From Nitrospirota bacterium (GTDB taxonomy: Bacteria; Nitrospirota; Thermodesulfovibrionia; Thermodesulfovibrionales; Dissulfurispiraceae): a stretch of DNA of 64,000 nt. A model generated the notes under the pieces. The model searched no databases. It was given only the letters and a program-made list of their open reading frames with translations, and was not told the origin of the DNA. How positions within the stretch are numbered: the stretch's first letter is position 1; each line of letters starts with the position of its first letter. The DNA lies in contig JAJYVD010000001.1 in the NCBI GenBank assembly GCA_021792185.1, positions 33,089 through 97,088 on the forward strand. Reading direction: 5' to 3'. The position numbers and the translations under genes are program-made. Below are positions 33,466 to 44,026 of this stretch, in pieces.

Positions 33466-34512
33466 TTATTTTTCTATTTCGATTGACTTCAGTTCAGCAA
33501 CAACCTTCCCTATAGGCACTTCGGTTTCTATTTTCAGAGGCGTCCTTGCCTCATCGTCCGAAAGCCATATGATTATGCTGCCTTTATTCTCAAAAAGGCC
33601 ATCGGATTTCAGGAGAGGTTTTACCACCACAGTGTTTAACTCTTTTTCGTCGTTCACTATTTTTTCTTTTCTCAAGACCTCTACCTCAGCCTGATAGAAT
33701 TTATTGCTGTCGAAGATATTGATATAAATTGTCTCTCCTATGTTGAAATTCCGCGTCCTCAGGAAATAAAAGCCGGACATTACATCCCATAGATTCGATG
33801 CGGCGATGTTGTGTTCGTCTTTTGTTCCCTTGATATGGTTTATATGGGTAACCCTCCGGTTGATCGCGTCAAAAAATGTCTCCTTGTCGCTTCGTTTCCT
33901 TCCCTCACGCTGTCTTATTTTGAAGGAAGACGGGATTCCGTTTGTCACCCGGCTCTCCGCGTAATCCTCTACTTTATAGAATGTCGAGATGAACGGTGAG
34001 GAATGAACCTGAGAGGTTATTTTTACATTTCCCTTGTCGTTAACAGCCTCAAGCACCGCTTTGCCGACATAAACGCCGAGCCAGTAAATATCGAAGTGGA
34101 GCTTTTCCTTTGAAAGATTCAATATGCTGATGATCTCTTCCTGTTTCTTTTCGGGTTCTAAAGGCTTCTCCGGAACTGGTAGGGCGGCTGTTTGCTGTGC
34201 TTCGCTTTTAGGTTTCTCTGTTTGAGATACATCAAGAGGGGGTTTTTCAGAAGCATGTTCGGTTTTGCTCTCCTCAGTTACAGGCGTGCTTGGAGTTTTT
34301 TCTTCAGGGATATTATCCGGAACGGCAGGAGGGGCTGGGCGGTGTTTGGACGGTTCGGATACAATCTTTGCATGGAAAGGCTTCGGCGAAAAGAGTTCTC
34401 CAAAGTCGAAAATGTTTATGCCTGAAAGTCCGGCGATTACAATAACGTGCAGTAAAAAGGACAGAATTATCGCAGCGGCCAGGAGGGATAGATTTTTTCC
34501 GACAGCCTTCAT
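33466..34512 (-). CDS. DUF3108 protein with TonB-like N-terminal anchor
   Basis: The 348 residues comprise one N-terminal membrane helix (SLLAAAIILSFLLHVIVIAGL), a Pro/Glu/Lys-rich spacer (residues ~45-125) as in TonB, and a C-terminal DUF3108 domain ('LHFDIYWLGVYVGKAVLEAV', 'VMSGFYFLRTRNFNIGETIYINIFDSNKFYQAEVEVL'). It should span the periplasm. Function is unknown; DUF3108 proteins are linked to envelope processes. Confidence 0.82.
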   Translation of the reverse strand: MKAVGKNLSLLAAAIILSFLLHVIVIAGLSGINIFDFGELFSPKPFHAKIVSEPSKHRPAPPAVPDNIPEEKTPSTPVTEESKTEHASEKPPLDVSQTEKPKSEAQQTAALPVPEKPLEPEKKQEEIISILNLSKEKLHFDIYWLGVYVGKAVLEAVNDKGNVKITSQVHSSPFISTFYKVEDYAESRVTNGIPSSFKIRQREGRKRSDKETFFDAINRRVTHINHIKGTKDEHNIAASNLWDVMSGFYFLRTRNFNIGETIYINIFDSNKFYQAEVEVLRKEKIVNDEKELNTVVVKPLLKSDGLFENKGSIIIWLSDDEARTPLKIETEVPIGKVVAELKSIEIEK

Positions 34513-34539
34513 AATGTATATTATACCCGAAAATAAGAC

Positions 34540-34563
34540 GCCTCCGTGGAAAAATCCGGAGGC
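34540..34563 (-). terminator. Hairpin terminator after fhs
   Basis: GCCTCCG and CGGAGGC form a seven-base stem followed on the minus strand by a T-rich run (gtcttatttt). It lies between the fhs stop and the DUF3108 gene. A second palindrome (10-base stem, 3-base loop) lies at 34592-34614. Confidence 0.65.
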
Positions 34564-34634
34564 TTATAAAAATGTTGTCAACTCCTCCATGCCTCCCCTT
34601 AAGCTAAGGGGAGGTTAGGTGGGGTTATGAAAGT

Positions 34635-36398
34635 TTAGAATAGTCCGCTCACTTTTCCGGTAGCGGTATCTACATTAATTCTTCTGAAGGCAGGGTTAGA
34701 ACTCGTTCCGGGCATGAGGCTTATTGTTCCGGCGCATGGGCAGAGGAACTTTGCTCCTGAGTAAATCAGCACGTCCCTGATGGGCAGTGTCCAGCCTTTG
34801 GGCACTCCCTTGAGTGCCGGGTCATGCGAGAGGCTCAGGTGGGTCTTGACCATCATGGTCGCGTAGTCGGCATACTTGGGATCGTCTTCGAGCATTTTCG
34901 CCTTGGCTTCAGCCTCGGGCAGCCATGAGACTCCGTCTGCGCCGTATACCTCCTTTGCGATAATAGCTACACGGTCGCGCAGCTTCATCTCCAAAGGATA
35001 AAGGAATTTAAAGTCGTTTTTATCGTTGCAGGCATCGATGACCGCGTCTGCCAATTCCAGCGCTCCCTCGCCGCCTTTGAGCCAGTGCTGTGATTCGGCG
35101 CAGCGTGCGCCTGCCGCTTCGGCTGCCTTTTTGATAACAGCCACTTCCGCGTCCGTATCGGTATAAAAACGGTTGACGCAGACAACAGGATTGATGCCGG
35201 ACTTGCGGATGATATTGATCATGTGCACCATATTGGCGCAGCCTTTTTCTACAAGGGCAATATTCTCTTTTGTGTATTCCTCGGGAAGAGCCTTTCCGGG
35301 CACGACCTTGGGGCCCCCGCCGTGCATTTTCAGGGCGCGGACGGTAGTGGTGAGCACCGATACATGTGGTTTTAATCCGCTGAAACGGGATTTGACGTTC
35401 CAGAATTTTTCAAACCCGATATCCGCTGCAAAGCCTGATTCGGTGACATGGTAATCAAAGAGCTTCAGTCCGATCCTGTCGGCAATAATAGATGATTGCC
35501 CTATAGCTATATTCGCAAACGGCCCGGCATGAACAAAGCAGGGGTTATATTCTGCTGTGCACATCAATGTGGGGTTAATGGTATTTCTCATAAACGCGGT
35601 CATTGCATTGCCTACTTCCAGATCTCCTGTTGTGACTGGTTTATGGTTTTTGTCAAAGGCAACTGTGATGTTGTTCAAGCGTTTTTTCAGGTCAGCAAGG
35701 TCTTTGGCTACGGAAAGGATGGCCATGCACTCAGATCCGACTGCGATGCCGAATTTCGACTGCATCATGTAGCCGTCCTGTTTGCCGCCTATGCCGATGA
35801 TGATATTGCGGAGGCTTTGCGCGCAGAAGTCCATTATCCATCCCATCTCCACGCGGGTGGGGTCTATATCAAGCCGTCTCATCTTGGTGAGTCTTTCAAG
35901 TTGTTCGTCGTTGTAGTTGCGTTCATGCTGCATCCTCGCGGTCAATGCCACCATAGCCAGGTTATGGGCGTTCATGATGTCGTTGATGTCTCCGGTAAGC
36001 CCTAATGAAAATTCGGTCATAGGAATCAGCAGGGAGTTGCCGCCGCCTGCTGCAGTGCCCTTCACGTTCATGGTAGGGCCGCCTGAAGGCTGGCGCAGAG
36101 CGCCTCCCACATTAACGCCTCTTTTGCCGAGGCCTTCCATCAGACCGCACGATGTTGTGCTTTTGCCTTCGCCCAACGGAGTAGGGGTGATAGCCGTCAC
36201 CTCTATATATTTACCGTCCGGTTTGTTTTTAAGGCGCTCTATGACCTTTAGAAAATCAACCTTGGCGAGACGTCCCATCGGCAGCATCTCGTCCTTTTGC
36301 AGTCCAAGCTTTTCACGCCACTCTTCCGGTGTAGGCATATTCTTTTCAGCCTCTTCGGAAATCTGCCAGTCAGCTAACTTCGTTGCATCATACGGCAT
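34635..36398 (-). CDS. fhs: Formate-tetrahydrofolate ligase
   Basis: The 587-residue enzyme makes 10-formyl-THF from formate and ATP. It has the P-loop [10 protein letters not shown] (residues ~72-81), '[20 protein letters not shown]', '[41 protein letters not shown]' and '[15 protein letters not shown]'-like ending. Start ATG 36398 has RBS 'aggaggt'. It follows the formate dehydrogenase operon on the same strand, so CO2-derived formate can enter the folate (Wood-Ljungdahl methyl) branch, or formyl groups can be oxidised in reverse. Confidence 0.97.
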   Translation of the reverse strand: MPYDATKLADWQISEEAEKNMPTPEEWREKLGLQKDEMLPMGRLAKVDFLKVIERLKNKPDGKYIEVTAITPTPLGEGKSTTSCGLMEGLGKRGVNVGGALRQPSGGPTMNVKGTAAGGGNSLLIPMTEFSLGLTGDINDIMNAHNLAMVALTARMQHERNYNDEQLERLTKMRRLDIDPTRVEMGWIMDFCAQSLRNIIIGIGGKQDGYMMQSKFGIAVGSECMAILSVAKDLADLKKRLNNITVAFDKNHKPVTTGDLEVGNAMTAFMRNTINPTLMCTAEYNPCFVHAGPFANIAIGQSSIIADRIGLKLFDYHVTESGFAADIGFEKFWNVKSRFSGLKPHVSVLTTTVRALKMHGGGPKVVPGKALPEEYTKENIALVEKGCANMVHMINIIRKSGINPVVCVNRFYTDTDAEVAVIKKAAEAAGARCAESQHWLKGGEGALELADAVIDACNDKNDFKFLYPLEMKLRDRVAIIAKEVYGADGVSWLPEAEAKAKMLEDDPKYADYATMMVKTHLSLSHDPALKGVPKGWTLPIRDVLIYSGAKFLCPCAGTISLMPGTSSNPAFRRINVDTATGKVSGLF

Positions 36399-36423
36399 AA
36401 AAGACCTCCTTGAAAAAATTTTT

Positions 36424-36458
36424 AGGCTAAGGCTAAGGCTTCTGAACCTCAACCCGCC
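36424..36458 (-). repeat. Short-period repeat between fdhA and fhs
   Basis: On the minus strand 'ggttgaggttcagaag' is followed by 'ccttagccttagcct', six-base units similar to those at 48030-48120. It overlaps the last codons of fdhA. Confidence 0.55.
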
Positions 36459-39154
36459 TTTTTTATATTTACGGCACAGACCTTGTATTCGGGTATCTTT
36501 ACATGCGCATCCAGCGCATCATTTGTTATTATATTAGCTGCTGCTTCGCTGTAATGCATGGGTATGAAAATTGTGCCTTTAGAAACGCTGTTTGTTATCC
36601 TTGCCTTTATATTTATCTTTCCGCGCCTGGATGTTACAGTCACCATTTGACCGTCTTTGATATTCAGTATTTTGCCGTCTTCCGGATTAATCTCGACATA
36701 GGGTTCGCCCGCATGCGTCTCGATGGGTTTAACCCTTCTCGTCATTGAACCTGCGTGGTACTGGAAGAGATTCCTTCCGGTCGTCAATATAAACGGATAC
36801 TCGCTGTCCGTAATCTCAGCAGGCGGAGCATATGATATAGCGTGAAAATGAATTTTGGGTTTTTTGAATCCGTCCTTATAAAGATAAGGCGTGCCGGGAT
36901 GGTCTTTTGTAAGGCACGGCCATTGAATGCCTTCTTTATTAAGGCGCTGATATGTTATTCCTCCGATAGTCGGCCATAATTGCCCGAATTCTGTCAGCAC
37001 ATCTTCAGGTGAGCCGTAGGTCATAGGATATCCAAGTCTCTTTGAAATTTCCATTATGATGGAGAGATCGTCTTTTGCCTCGCCCGGAGAATTAACCGCT
37101 TTTTTTACTCTCTGGACTCTCCTTTCAGTATTTGAAAAAGTGCCGTCTTTTTCGGCAAAGCATGCGGAGGGAAGAACGACATCCGCCAATTCTGCAGTCT
37201 CTGTCATGAATATATCCTGCACAACAAGAAAATCGAGGCTCTTTAACGCCTTTACAGTGTGATGAGTATTGGGGTCTGTCACTGCCGGATTTTCTCCCAT
37301 TATGTAGAGAGCCTTTAATTTGCCTTCGAGGGCTGCCGGTATCATTTCGGTCGCCTTGAGTCCTTTCTTTTGAGAAAGTGCTGTTCCCCATGCCTTCTCG
37401 AATTTCGACCTGACCTCGGCGTCTTCTGTATTTTGGTAGCCCGGGTAAACATTAGGAAGGCATCCCGCGTCTGAAGCGCCCTGAACATTATTTTGACCCC
37501 TGAGCGGATTTACGCCTGTGGATTCCCTGCCGATATTCCCTGTGAGCATCACAAGATTTGCGATTGCCCTGACATTCTCTGTGCCGCATGTATGCTGCGT
37601 TATTCCCATAGTATAGAAAAGGCCGGCCTTGCGTGAACCGCCGTAAAGCCTTGCAGCCTTTATTATTTCGTCTTTGTTTACTCCTGTTATCCTCTCGACA
37701 TAATCAGGAGTATATTCTTCAACAGACTCTTTCCATTCATCGAAGTTTTCTGTTTTTGCCTCGATAAATTCTTTGTTGTGAAGTCCTTCTTTCAGGATGA
37801 CATGCGCCATTCCGTTCAGGAGAGCGATATCAGTGCCGGGCTTAAGTTTCATGAACACTTCGGAGAAGCGAACCATCGGCACTTTCCTCGGATCCGCGAC
37901 TATTATTTTTGCGCCTTTTCTGTAAGCCTTTATCATCCTGTTTGCTATGACAGGATGAGTCTCTTTTGTGTTTGAGCCGATGATGAAGATAACCTCCATC
38001 CCTTCGATTTCTTTTATGGAATTGGTCATCGCCCCTGAGCCGAATATGGCAGCCAGACTGGCTACCGTCGGGGCGTGTCAGAGCCGGGCGCAGTGGTCGA
38101 CATTGTTAGTGCCGACTGCCGCGCGAATGAATTTCTGGAAGATATAGTTTTCTTCGTTAGTGCATCTTGCGGATGATAGCCCTCCGATCGCGTCAGCGCC
38201 GTGTTTGGATTTTATACCGCTTAATTTGGACGCTATAAGATCAAATGCCTCATTCCATGATGCCTCCTTGAAGAGCGAAAGAGGGTCTGGCGAGGACTGT
38301 CCCTCGGGCGCCGTCCTTATCAACGGCCTTTTAAGCCTGTCAGGGCTGTTAATAAATGTATATCCGAACCGGCCCTTTATGCACAGCCATCCTTCATGCC
38401 ATGTGTCCTCTTTCGACGTTACCCTTACTACCGTGTTGTCTTTGACATGAAGCGTTATATTGCAGCCCGTTCCACAGTATGAGCATACGGTATCTACCTC
38501 TTTCACTCCCATCTGCCTGCCCTTCATCGTCCACTGTTTGCCTGTAAGCGCGCCTGTCGGGCAGACTGCAACGCACTGACCGCAGAACTCGCAGTCAAGG
38601 TCTTTTTCGTAAGGAGGGCATATTTTTGATTTAAAACCCCTATATGTGAAGTCAATCGCTCCGACTCCTTGCACCTCGTCGCAAACCTTTACGCACCTGC
38701 CGCAGAGGATGCATTTTTCCATGTCCCGTTCGATAAATGGATTTCCGTCTTTCTTCTCATAAATCCTTCTCTCGCCTGCGAACCTGTTTTCCCTTATGCC
38801 GTAAAAATACGCGAGTTCCTGAAGCGTGCAGTCGCCTGCCTTTTCGCATACCATGCAGTCATTGGGATGGTCGGAGAGGATGAGTTCCAGAACGGTTTTC
38901 CTCAAATCTTCTATTTGCGGGTTTGAGGTTGTGACCTCCATGCCCTCGCTAACAGGCGTTGTGCATGAAGTTACAGGTCTCGGTATGCCTTTAATTTCCA
39001 CAATGCACAGCCTGCATCCTCCGAATGGGGTGAGTTTTGGATGATGGCATAATGTCGGAATGGCAATGTCCGCCATCTTTGCCGCGTCAAGAACCGTAGT
39101 GTTTTCCGGAACTTCTATGGTCTTACCGTCTATAGTTATCTTTAATTTTTTCAT
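36449..39154 (-). CDS. fdhA: Selenocysteine-containing NAD-linked formate dehydrogenase catalytic subunit
   Basis: One 901-residue gene reads through an in-frame TGA at 38080-38078 (codon 359) in the context '[31 protein letters not shown]', the exact Sec site of FdhF-type enzymes. N-terminal: a [2Fe-2S] NuoG-like domain ('[15 protein letters not shown]'), a His/Cys cluster, two 4Fe-4S motifs ([27 protein letters not shown]) and the Mo-domain Fe-S site ([10 protein letters not shown]). C-terminal: a molydopterin-dinucleotide-binding domain. It oxidises formate or reduces CO2. It lies two bases after the NuoF-like gene. Confidence 0.96.
38048..38077 (-). promoter_or_regulatory. Bacterial SECIS element for the fdhA Sec codon
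   Basis: Eleven bases after the TGA, GGTAGCC and GGCTGCC form a seven-base stem (one G-U pair) closed by the loop AGTCT, which contains the GU expected for SelB recognition. Spacing and loop resemble the E. coli fdhF SECIS. Confidence 0.88.
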
Positions 39155-39155
39155 T

Positions 39156-40931
39156 TTATTCTTTCCCTACCGCTTTGAATTTGCATACGTCGAAACACGC
39201 GCCGCACTTTATGCATATTTCAGGAGCTATCTTGTGAGGCTTCTTCTTCTCGCCTGTAATCGCCCCTGCGGGACATGCCCTCAGGCACGCACCGCAGCCT
39301 TTGCAGAATTCTTCGATTATATGATAAGTCAGCATTTCTCTGCATGCCTTTGCGGGACATTTCCCCTGCAGATGGGCGTCATATTCTTCCCTGAAATATT
39401 TAATGGTGCTCAGCACGGGATTCGGCGCGGTCTGTCCGAGACCGCAGAGAGAAGCGGCTTTAATGTCACTGCTCAGTTTTTCAAGCAATTCTATATCTCC
39501 CTGCCTGCCTGCCCCTTTTGTTATCCTGTCCATTATTTCAAGCAGCCTTTTCGTGCCGATACGGCATGGAACGCATTTGCCGCAAGATTCGGACTGTGTG
39601 AACTGAAGGAAATATTTCGCTACGTTAACCATGCAGTCGTCCTCATCGAGGACTATCATGCCGCCAGAACCTACGATAGAGCCGACCCTGGCAAGGGATT
39701 CGTAATCCATGGTTATATCGAGCATATCTGTTGTTATGCAGCCGCCTGAGGGCCCGCCTGTCTGTACAGCCTTAAGGGCTTTGCCGTTTTCTATTCCGCC
39801 GCCGATATCGTAGATTATTTCTTTTAAGGTAATTCCCATCGGCACTTCAATGAGGCCTGAATTTTTTATCTTGCCTGTCAGGGCAAAGACCTTTGTGCCT
39901 TTGGACTTTTCAGTGCCGTAGGAAGAAAACCATTCATGTCCTTTTTTGATTATATAAGGAATATTCGCCAGCGTTTCCACATTATTGATTACGGTAGGCT
40001 TTCCCCACAGCCCGCGGTGAACAGGGAAGGGCGGTTTGGCCCTCGGCATCCCGCGCTGTCCCTCGATGGATGCTATTAGAGCCGTCTCTTCTCCGCATAC
40101 AAAGGCGCCGGCGCCCAGTTTTATCTTAATGTCAAAATCAAAACCCTTGCCTAAAATGTTCTTGCCGATGAATCCGCGTTCCCTTGCGTCTTTAATGGCT
40201 TTTTTCAGTCTTTCCACGGCGAGCGGATATTCTGCCCTTATATAAACATATCCCTTGCTTGCGCCTATGGCATATGCGCCTACGACCATTCCTTCTATAA
40301 CAGCGTGCGGATTGCCTTCTATGACAGCCCTGTCCATAAATGCGCCCGGATCCCCTTCGTCGGCATTGCATATGATGTATTTCTGCCCGGCTTCTGCCTT
40401 GCGGCATGCCTCCCACTTTACTCCTGTCGGGAATCCCGCGCCGCCGCGTCCTCTCAGTCCGGACTTTTTCATTATGTCTATCACTTCTTCCGGAGTCATA
40501 GAGGCAAATACTTTTTCCACAGCCTTATACCCATCAACGGCTATATAGGCGTTAATGTCTTCAGGGTCTATATTCCCGCAGTCCGAAAGAACCACCTTCA
40601 CCTGTTTTTCATGGAATTTGTGATAATCCTCGGCGACCTCCCATTCCGAAACAGGATTGCCTCCCACGACATGCTCGTCGATAATACGCTCGACCATTTC
40701 CGGTTTTATGTACTGGTAGATAGTCCTCCGGTCGTCCGTTATAATATCTACAAGCACGTCCTTTGCGCAGAGGCCGCGGCATCCTACCTTATGCATGGAG
40801 CATTCTTTCTTGAATTCAGCCGGGATGTTCTTCTCCCGCATTAAAGACTCAAAAGCGGCAAGCACCTCGGATCCCCCGGCCGCTATGCCTCCAGTGCCCA
40901 TGCATACCTGTATAGTTATGTTTTTATTCAT
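39156..40931 (-). CDS. NuoF/HymB-like NADH-oxidising subunit of formate dehydrogenase complex
   Basis: The 591-residue protein has an N-terminal thioredoxin-like [2Fe-2S] domain ('CSMHKVGCRGLC'), the FMN/NADH-binding NuoF core ('GLRGRGGAGFPTGVKWEACRKA', 'CNADEGDPGAFMDR', 'GAGAFVCGEETALIASIEG'), the N3 cluster motif (ESCGKCVPCRIGTKRLLE) and a C-terminal pair of 4Fe-4S clusters (CKGCGACLRACPAG; CIKCGACFDVCKF). It would connect formate to NAD, possibly with ferredoxin by bifurcation. Confidence 0.95.
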   Translation of the reverse strand: MNKNITIQVCMGTGGIAAGGSEVLAAFESLMREKNIPAEFKKECSMHKVGCRGLCAKDVLVDIITDDRRTIYQYIKPEMVERIIDEHVVGGNPVSEWEVAEDYHKFHEKQVKVVLSDCGNIDPEDINAYIAVDGYKAVEKVFASMTPEEVIDIMKKSGLRGRGGAGFPTGVKWEACRKAEAGQKYIICNADEGDPGAFMDRAVIEGNPHAVIEGMVVGAYAIGASKGYVYIRAEYPLAVERLKKAIKDARERGFIGKNILGKGFDFDIKIKLGAGAFVCGEETALIASIEGQRGMPRAKPPFPVHRGLWGKPTVINNVETLANIPYIIKKGHEWFSSYGTEKSKGTKVFALTGKIKNSGLIEVPMGITLKEIIYDIGGGIENGKALKAVQTGGPSGGCITTDMLDITMDYESLARVGSIVGSGGMIVLDEDDCMVNVAKYFLQFTQSESCGKCVPCRIGTKRLLEIMDRITKGAGRQGDIELLEKLSSDIKAASLCGLGQTAPNPVLSTIKYFREEYDAHLQGKCPAKACREMLTYHIIEEFCKGCGACLRACPAGAITGEKKKPHKIAPEICIKCGACFDVCKFKAVGKE

Positions 40932-41391
40932 CTTCGCCTTCTTTAAGCGCCTTCAGTTCTTTTGCCATTTTATCGGAGTTCATCTTTCCGTACACCTTTT
41001 TGTTTATGATGACTACAGGCGCTATGCTGCACGCGCCCACGCACGCCACCTGTTCGAGAGTGAATTTTTTGTCCTCCGTAGTATTTTGTTCGCCCGTAAG
41101 GCTAAACTCCCTCTTTAAACTGCTGATAATCCTGTCGGAACCCTTTACATGGCAGGCCGTGCCGCAGCAGGCCGTGATTATGTTTTTACCCCTCGGGTTA
41201 AGGTAAAACTGGGAATAAAATGTGGCGACACCGAAGAAATTGCTCGCTGGTATGTCAAGTTCATGGGAAAACCGGTATATTGCTTCTTCGGGAATATACC
41301 CGAATGCCTCCTGAGTTTCCTGCAAGAGGGATATGATATTTCCCTCGTTTTTTTTGAAATCTTCGATAAGCCCTTGTAATCTCTTTTCCAT
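40924..41391 (-). CDS. NuoE/HymA-like [2Fe-2S] subunit
   Basis: The 155-residue protein has the NuoE thioredoxin-like fold with 'CCGTACHVKGSDRI' and 'CVGACSIAPVVIINKKVYG', supplying four cysteine ligands of a [2Fe-2S] cluster. It overlaps the NuoF-like gene by eight bases and is the first gene of the formate dehydrogenase operon. A divergent promoter region of about 105 bases separates it from glnD. Confidence 0.95.
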   Translation of the reverse strand: MEKRLQGLIEDFKKNEGNIISLLQETQEAFGYIPEEAIYRFSHELDIPASNFFGVATFYSQFYLNPRGKNIITACCGTACHVKGSDRIISSLKREFSLTGEQNTTEDKKFTLEQVACVGACSIAPVVIINKKVYGKMNSDKMAKELKALKEGEDE

Positions 41392-41496
41392 AAGACCCCG
41401 CTCTCTTTTCCCTAAGGTTTTTATTCTAACCTATATAATATACATTGTTTCCATATAGCTATGAATCCATAAGAATTTTTAATCCTTTAAGGGTGT

Positions 41497-44025
41497 ATGG
41501 TATATTTAAAAGTATTGCTTATGAATACTGTAAAACCTAACATAGAAAACGGTCTGCGCGATATGGTCGGAAGGCTCATAATGTCGGGTATTGGCGGACC
41601 CGAAACAGCGCAACGGCTGACGCAACACGTTGATGATATGCTTGTTCCCGCTTACAAATCATTCGTTTGCACTAAAGAAATAGAGGCGGAGTCAATGCCG
41701 GCTCTCGTAGCCGTTGGAGGATATGGACGCAGGGAACTCGCACCTTACTCGGATATAGACATAATGCTCCTCGCAAAAAGGAGAGACAGGGTCGGCATGG
41801 AAGCAGCCCAGGCAATACTTTACCGTTTGTGGGACATGGGACTGAATATAAGCCATTGTTTCAGAACCCTCGATGAATGCGTAGAAGACGCTATGAACGA
41901 CTTCCAGACCCGGACTTCCCTTATGGAATCAAGGTTTCTCGCCGGAAACAACATGCTTTTTAACGAGTTCAGGCAGGATGTCTACCAAAAACTTTTATTC
42001 AAAAGGAAAAGGGAATTTATCGGGGAACTGCTGAGGGAAATAGCCGGGAGGCATAAGGAATACTGTGATTCGGTATATCTCCTTGAGCCGAACATTAAAG
42101 AGGGAAGGGGCGGACTCCGGGATATCCACGCCGTATCATGGCTTCTTAAGACCGGGCTTAGGATGAACGCTGTCGAAGATTTGAAGAAAATATTGTCGAG
42201 AGGCGATTACGACCACTTTATAAAGGCGTATGATTTCCTTTTGAAGACAAGGCTTTGCCTGCACCTCGTCTCAATGCGTAGAAACGATGTCCTGTCATTC
42301 GAGTTTCAGGACGAAACCGCAAAGGTCATGGGATTGAAGGATACCAAAAGATTCCTCGGTTCGGAAATACTGATGAGGCTGTATTACCGGAAGGCAAAAG
42401 GCGTCATGGATGTGCTGGCAAGGCTTATGAATATGTGCAGCCGTCCCTATGTCGTTTTCCGCATTCCTGCCGGAATAAAGAAAATAACCGGCGATTTTTA
42501 CATATCCAAAAACGAGATCATAGTAAAGGATAAAAACATATTCAAAAATACCGACAGGATATTGGAGGCGTTCCATATTTATTCCATTACCGGGAAAAAA
42601 TTCAGTTCCCGCGTAAGGGAGGCCATAAGAAGCAGATTTATATTTATAAATAAAAAGACGCGTTCCTCCAGAACGGCAATAAAGCATTTCATGGAGATAT
42701 TGAAAGGCAGCAGGGTATACGAGACCCTCAATGAGATGCACGATACCGGTATCCTCGACAGGTTCATCCCTGAGTTCGGAAGGTTGAGACATCTCGTAAT
42801 ACAAGAGCCTTACCACCGATACACTGTGGATGAGCATACGCTTATAGCCGTAAGGAACATCGAGATGCTTAAAAATACAAAACACAAAAAAATGCAGAAT
42901 CTTGCCGATATGCTTAAGGATACAAAACAGGAAGTGTTGTTTCTGTCGTTACTCTTCCATGACATCGGAAAGGGCGCGCCCCATAAACGGCACGAAGATT
43001 CGGGTTACAGGATGCTCAAGCGCATTATGGAGAGATTTAACTTAGAGCATGAAGAAAGACGGAAGATAGAATTCCTCGTTAAAAATCACATTGCACTGTC
43101 CAAACTCGCATTGACAAGGGACTCCGATGCCTATGAAACCGTAATTCAGCTTGCGGAGATAGTAGAAAATGAAGACAACCTTAATGCGCTGTATCTTATG
43201 ACCTATGCGGATATGACTGCGGTAAACCCGGGTTTCTGGACGGAGTGGAAGGCATATATGTTTTACGATATATACACAAAGACAAAGGCTCATCTGAACG
43301 GCGTCAGGAGGGAATATTCCGAAATAACCGACAGCAGGATAAAGAAATTCGTAGAGGATATGCCGGAAAGATACCTGATCTCGAATACGAGCGATACGAT
43401 AACGGCCGATTATAGATTGGCAGCGGAACCAAAGCCTATAATCTCCGTATCGGAAAGGCAGGACGGCACGGCGGAATTAACGATAATAGCCGATGATATG
43501 CCCGGTCTTTTTTCAAGGATAGTAGGAGCAATCGGGTTCAGAGGATTGAATGTGCTGCGCGCAAGGCTCTATACGGGGGAAAGCGGTCTTGTGATCGATA
43601 AGATCCTTGTGTCCAACTGGAGAACCATGTGGTGGCAGGGAATGGAAGAACAGATAAAGGATGATATAAAGAAGGCGATAGGCGATAGGCAAGAGGCAAT
43701 AAGGGAAAAAATCTATAACCTATCGCCTATTGCCAGCAGCCTATTGCCTGCCTCTAAGAGATTCGAAGGGTTTATCGAAATAGACAATGAAACTTCGGAC
43801 AAATACACAATTCTGGAATTGGTTTCCCCCGACAGGCTCGGATTATTGTATGATATATCGACGCAGTTTTGCGGGTATGATGTCGATATAATATCGGCGG
43901 TTATCAATACAGAGGATAACATTGCGCAAGACGTGTTTTATCTTCAATACAACAACGGTAAACTTAACGCAGAGACTATAATGAATATCCTGAACTCGAT
44001 GCAGGCCGTTATTTCAGAACAGTAA
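41497..44025 (+). CDS. glnD: Bifunctional PII uridylyltransferase/uridylyl-removing enzyme
   Basis: The 842-residue enzyme has the nucleotidyltransferase motif GGYGRRELAPYSDID (residues ~74-88), the GlnE/GlnD domain, an HD domain ('DEHTLIAVRNIEML...LFHDIGKG') and two C-terminal ACT domains ('ELTIIADDMPGLFSRIVGAIGFRGLNVLRARLYT', 'TILELVSPDRLGLLYDISTQFCGYDVDIISAVINT'). It senses glutamine and modifies PII. Between the ACT domains (residues ~726-752) a linker is encoded by an in-frame hairpin repeat. 'aaggg' supports ATG 41497; ATG 41521 is an alternative. Confidence 0.94.
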   Translation: MVYLKVLLMNTVKPNIENGLRDMVGRLIMSGIGGPETAQRLTQHVDDMLVPAYKSFVCTKEIEAESMPALVAVGGYGRRELAPYSDIDIMLLAKRRDRVGMEAAQAILYRLWDMGLNISHCFRTLDECVEDAMNDFQTRTSLMESRFLAGNNMLFNEFRQDVYQKLLFKRKREFIGELLREIAGRHKEYCDSVYLLEPNIKEGRGGLRDIHAVSWLLKTGLRMNAVEDLKKILSRGDYDHFIKAYDFLLKTRLCLHLVSMRRNDVLSFEFQDETAKVMGLKDTKRFLGSEILMRLYYRKAKGVMDVLARLMNMCSRPYVVFRIPAGIKKITGDFYISKNEIIVKDKNIFKNTDRILEAFHIYSITGKKFSSRVREAIRSRFIFINKKTRSSRTAIKHFMEILKGSRVYETLNEMHDTGILDRFIPEFGRLRHLVIQEPYHRYTVDEHTLIAVRNIEMLKNTKHKKMQNLADMLKDTKQEVLFLSLLFHDIGKGAPHKRHEDSGYRMLKRIMERFNLEHEERRKIEFLVKNHIALSKLALTRDSDAYETVIQLAEIVENEDNLNALYLMTYADMTAVNPGFWTEWKAYMFYDIYTKTKAHLNGVRREYSEITDSRIKKFVEDMPERYLISNTSDTITADYRLAAEPKPIISVSERQDGTAELTIIADDMPGLFSRIVGAIGFRGLNVLRARLYTGESGLVIDKILVSNWRTMWWQGMEEQIKDDIKKAIGDRQEAIREKIYNLSPIASSLLPASKRFEGFIEIDNETSDKYTILELVSPDRLGLLYDISTQFCGYDVDIISAVINTEDNIAQDVFYLQYNNGKLNAETIMNILNSMQAVISEQ
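43673..43752 (+). repeat. In-frame hairpin repeat inside glnD
   Basis: 'aggcgataggcgataggcaag' (43673-43693) faces 'cctatcgcctattgcc' and 'cctattgcctgcc' (43719-43752), so the two halves are complementary arrays of aggc(g/a)at units. It encodes a roughly 27-residue linker between the two ACT domains without a frameshift. Confidence 0.88.
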
Positions 44026-44026
44026 C

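Noticed and set aside
38029..38080. Stop codon and apparent two-gene split in formate dehydrogenase, read as a pseudogene or frameshift
   Set aside because: The TGA is in frame at the exact family Sec position and is followed by a SECIS-like hairpin, so it is a selenocysteine codon.
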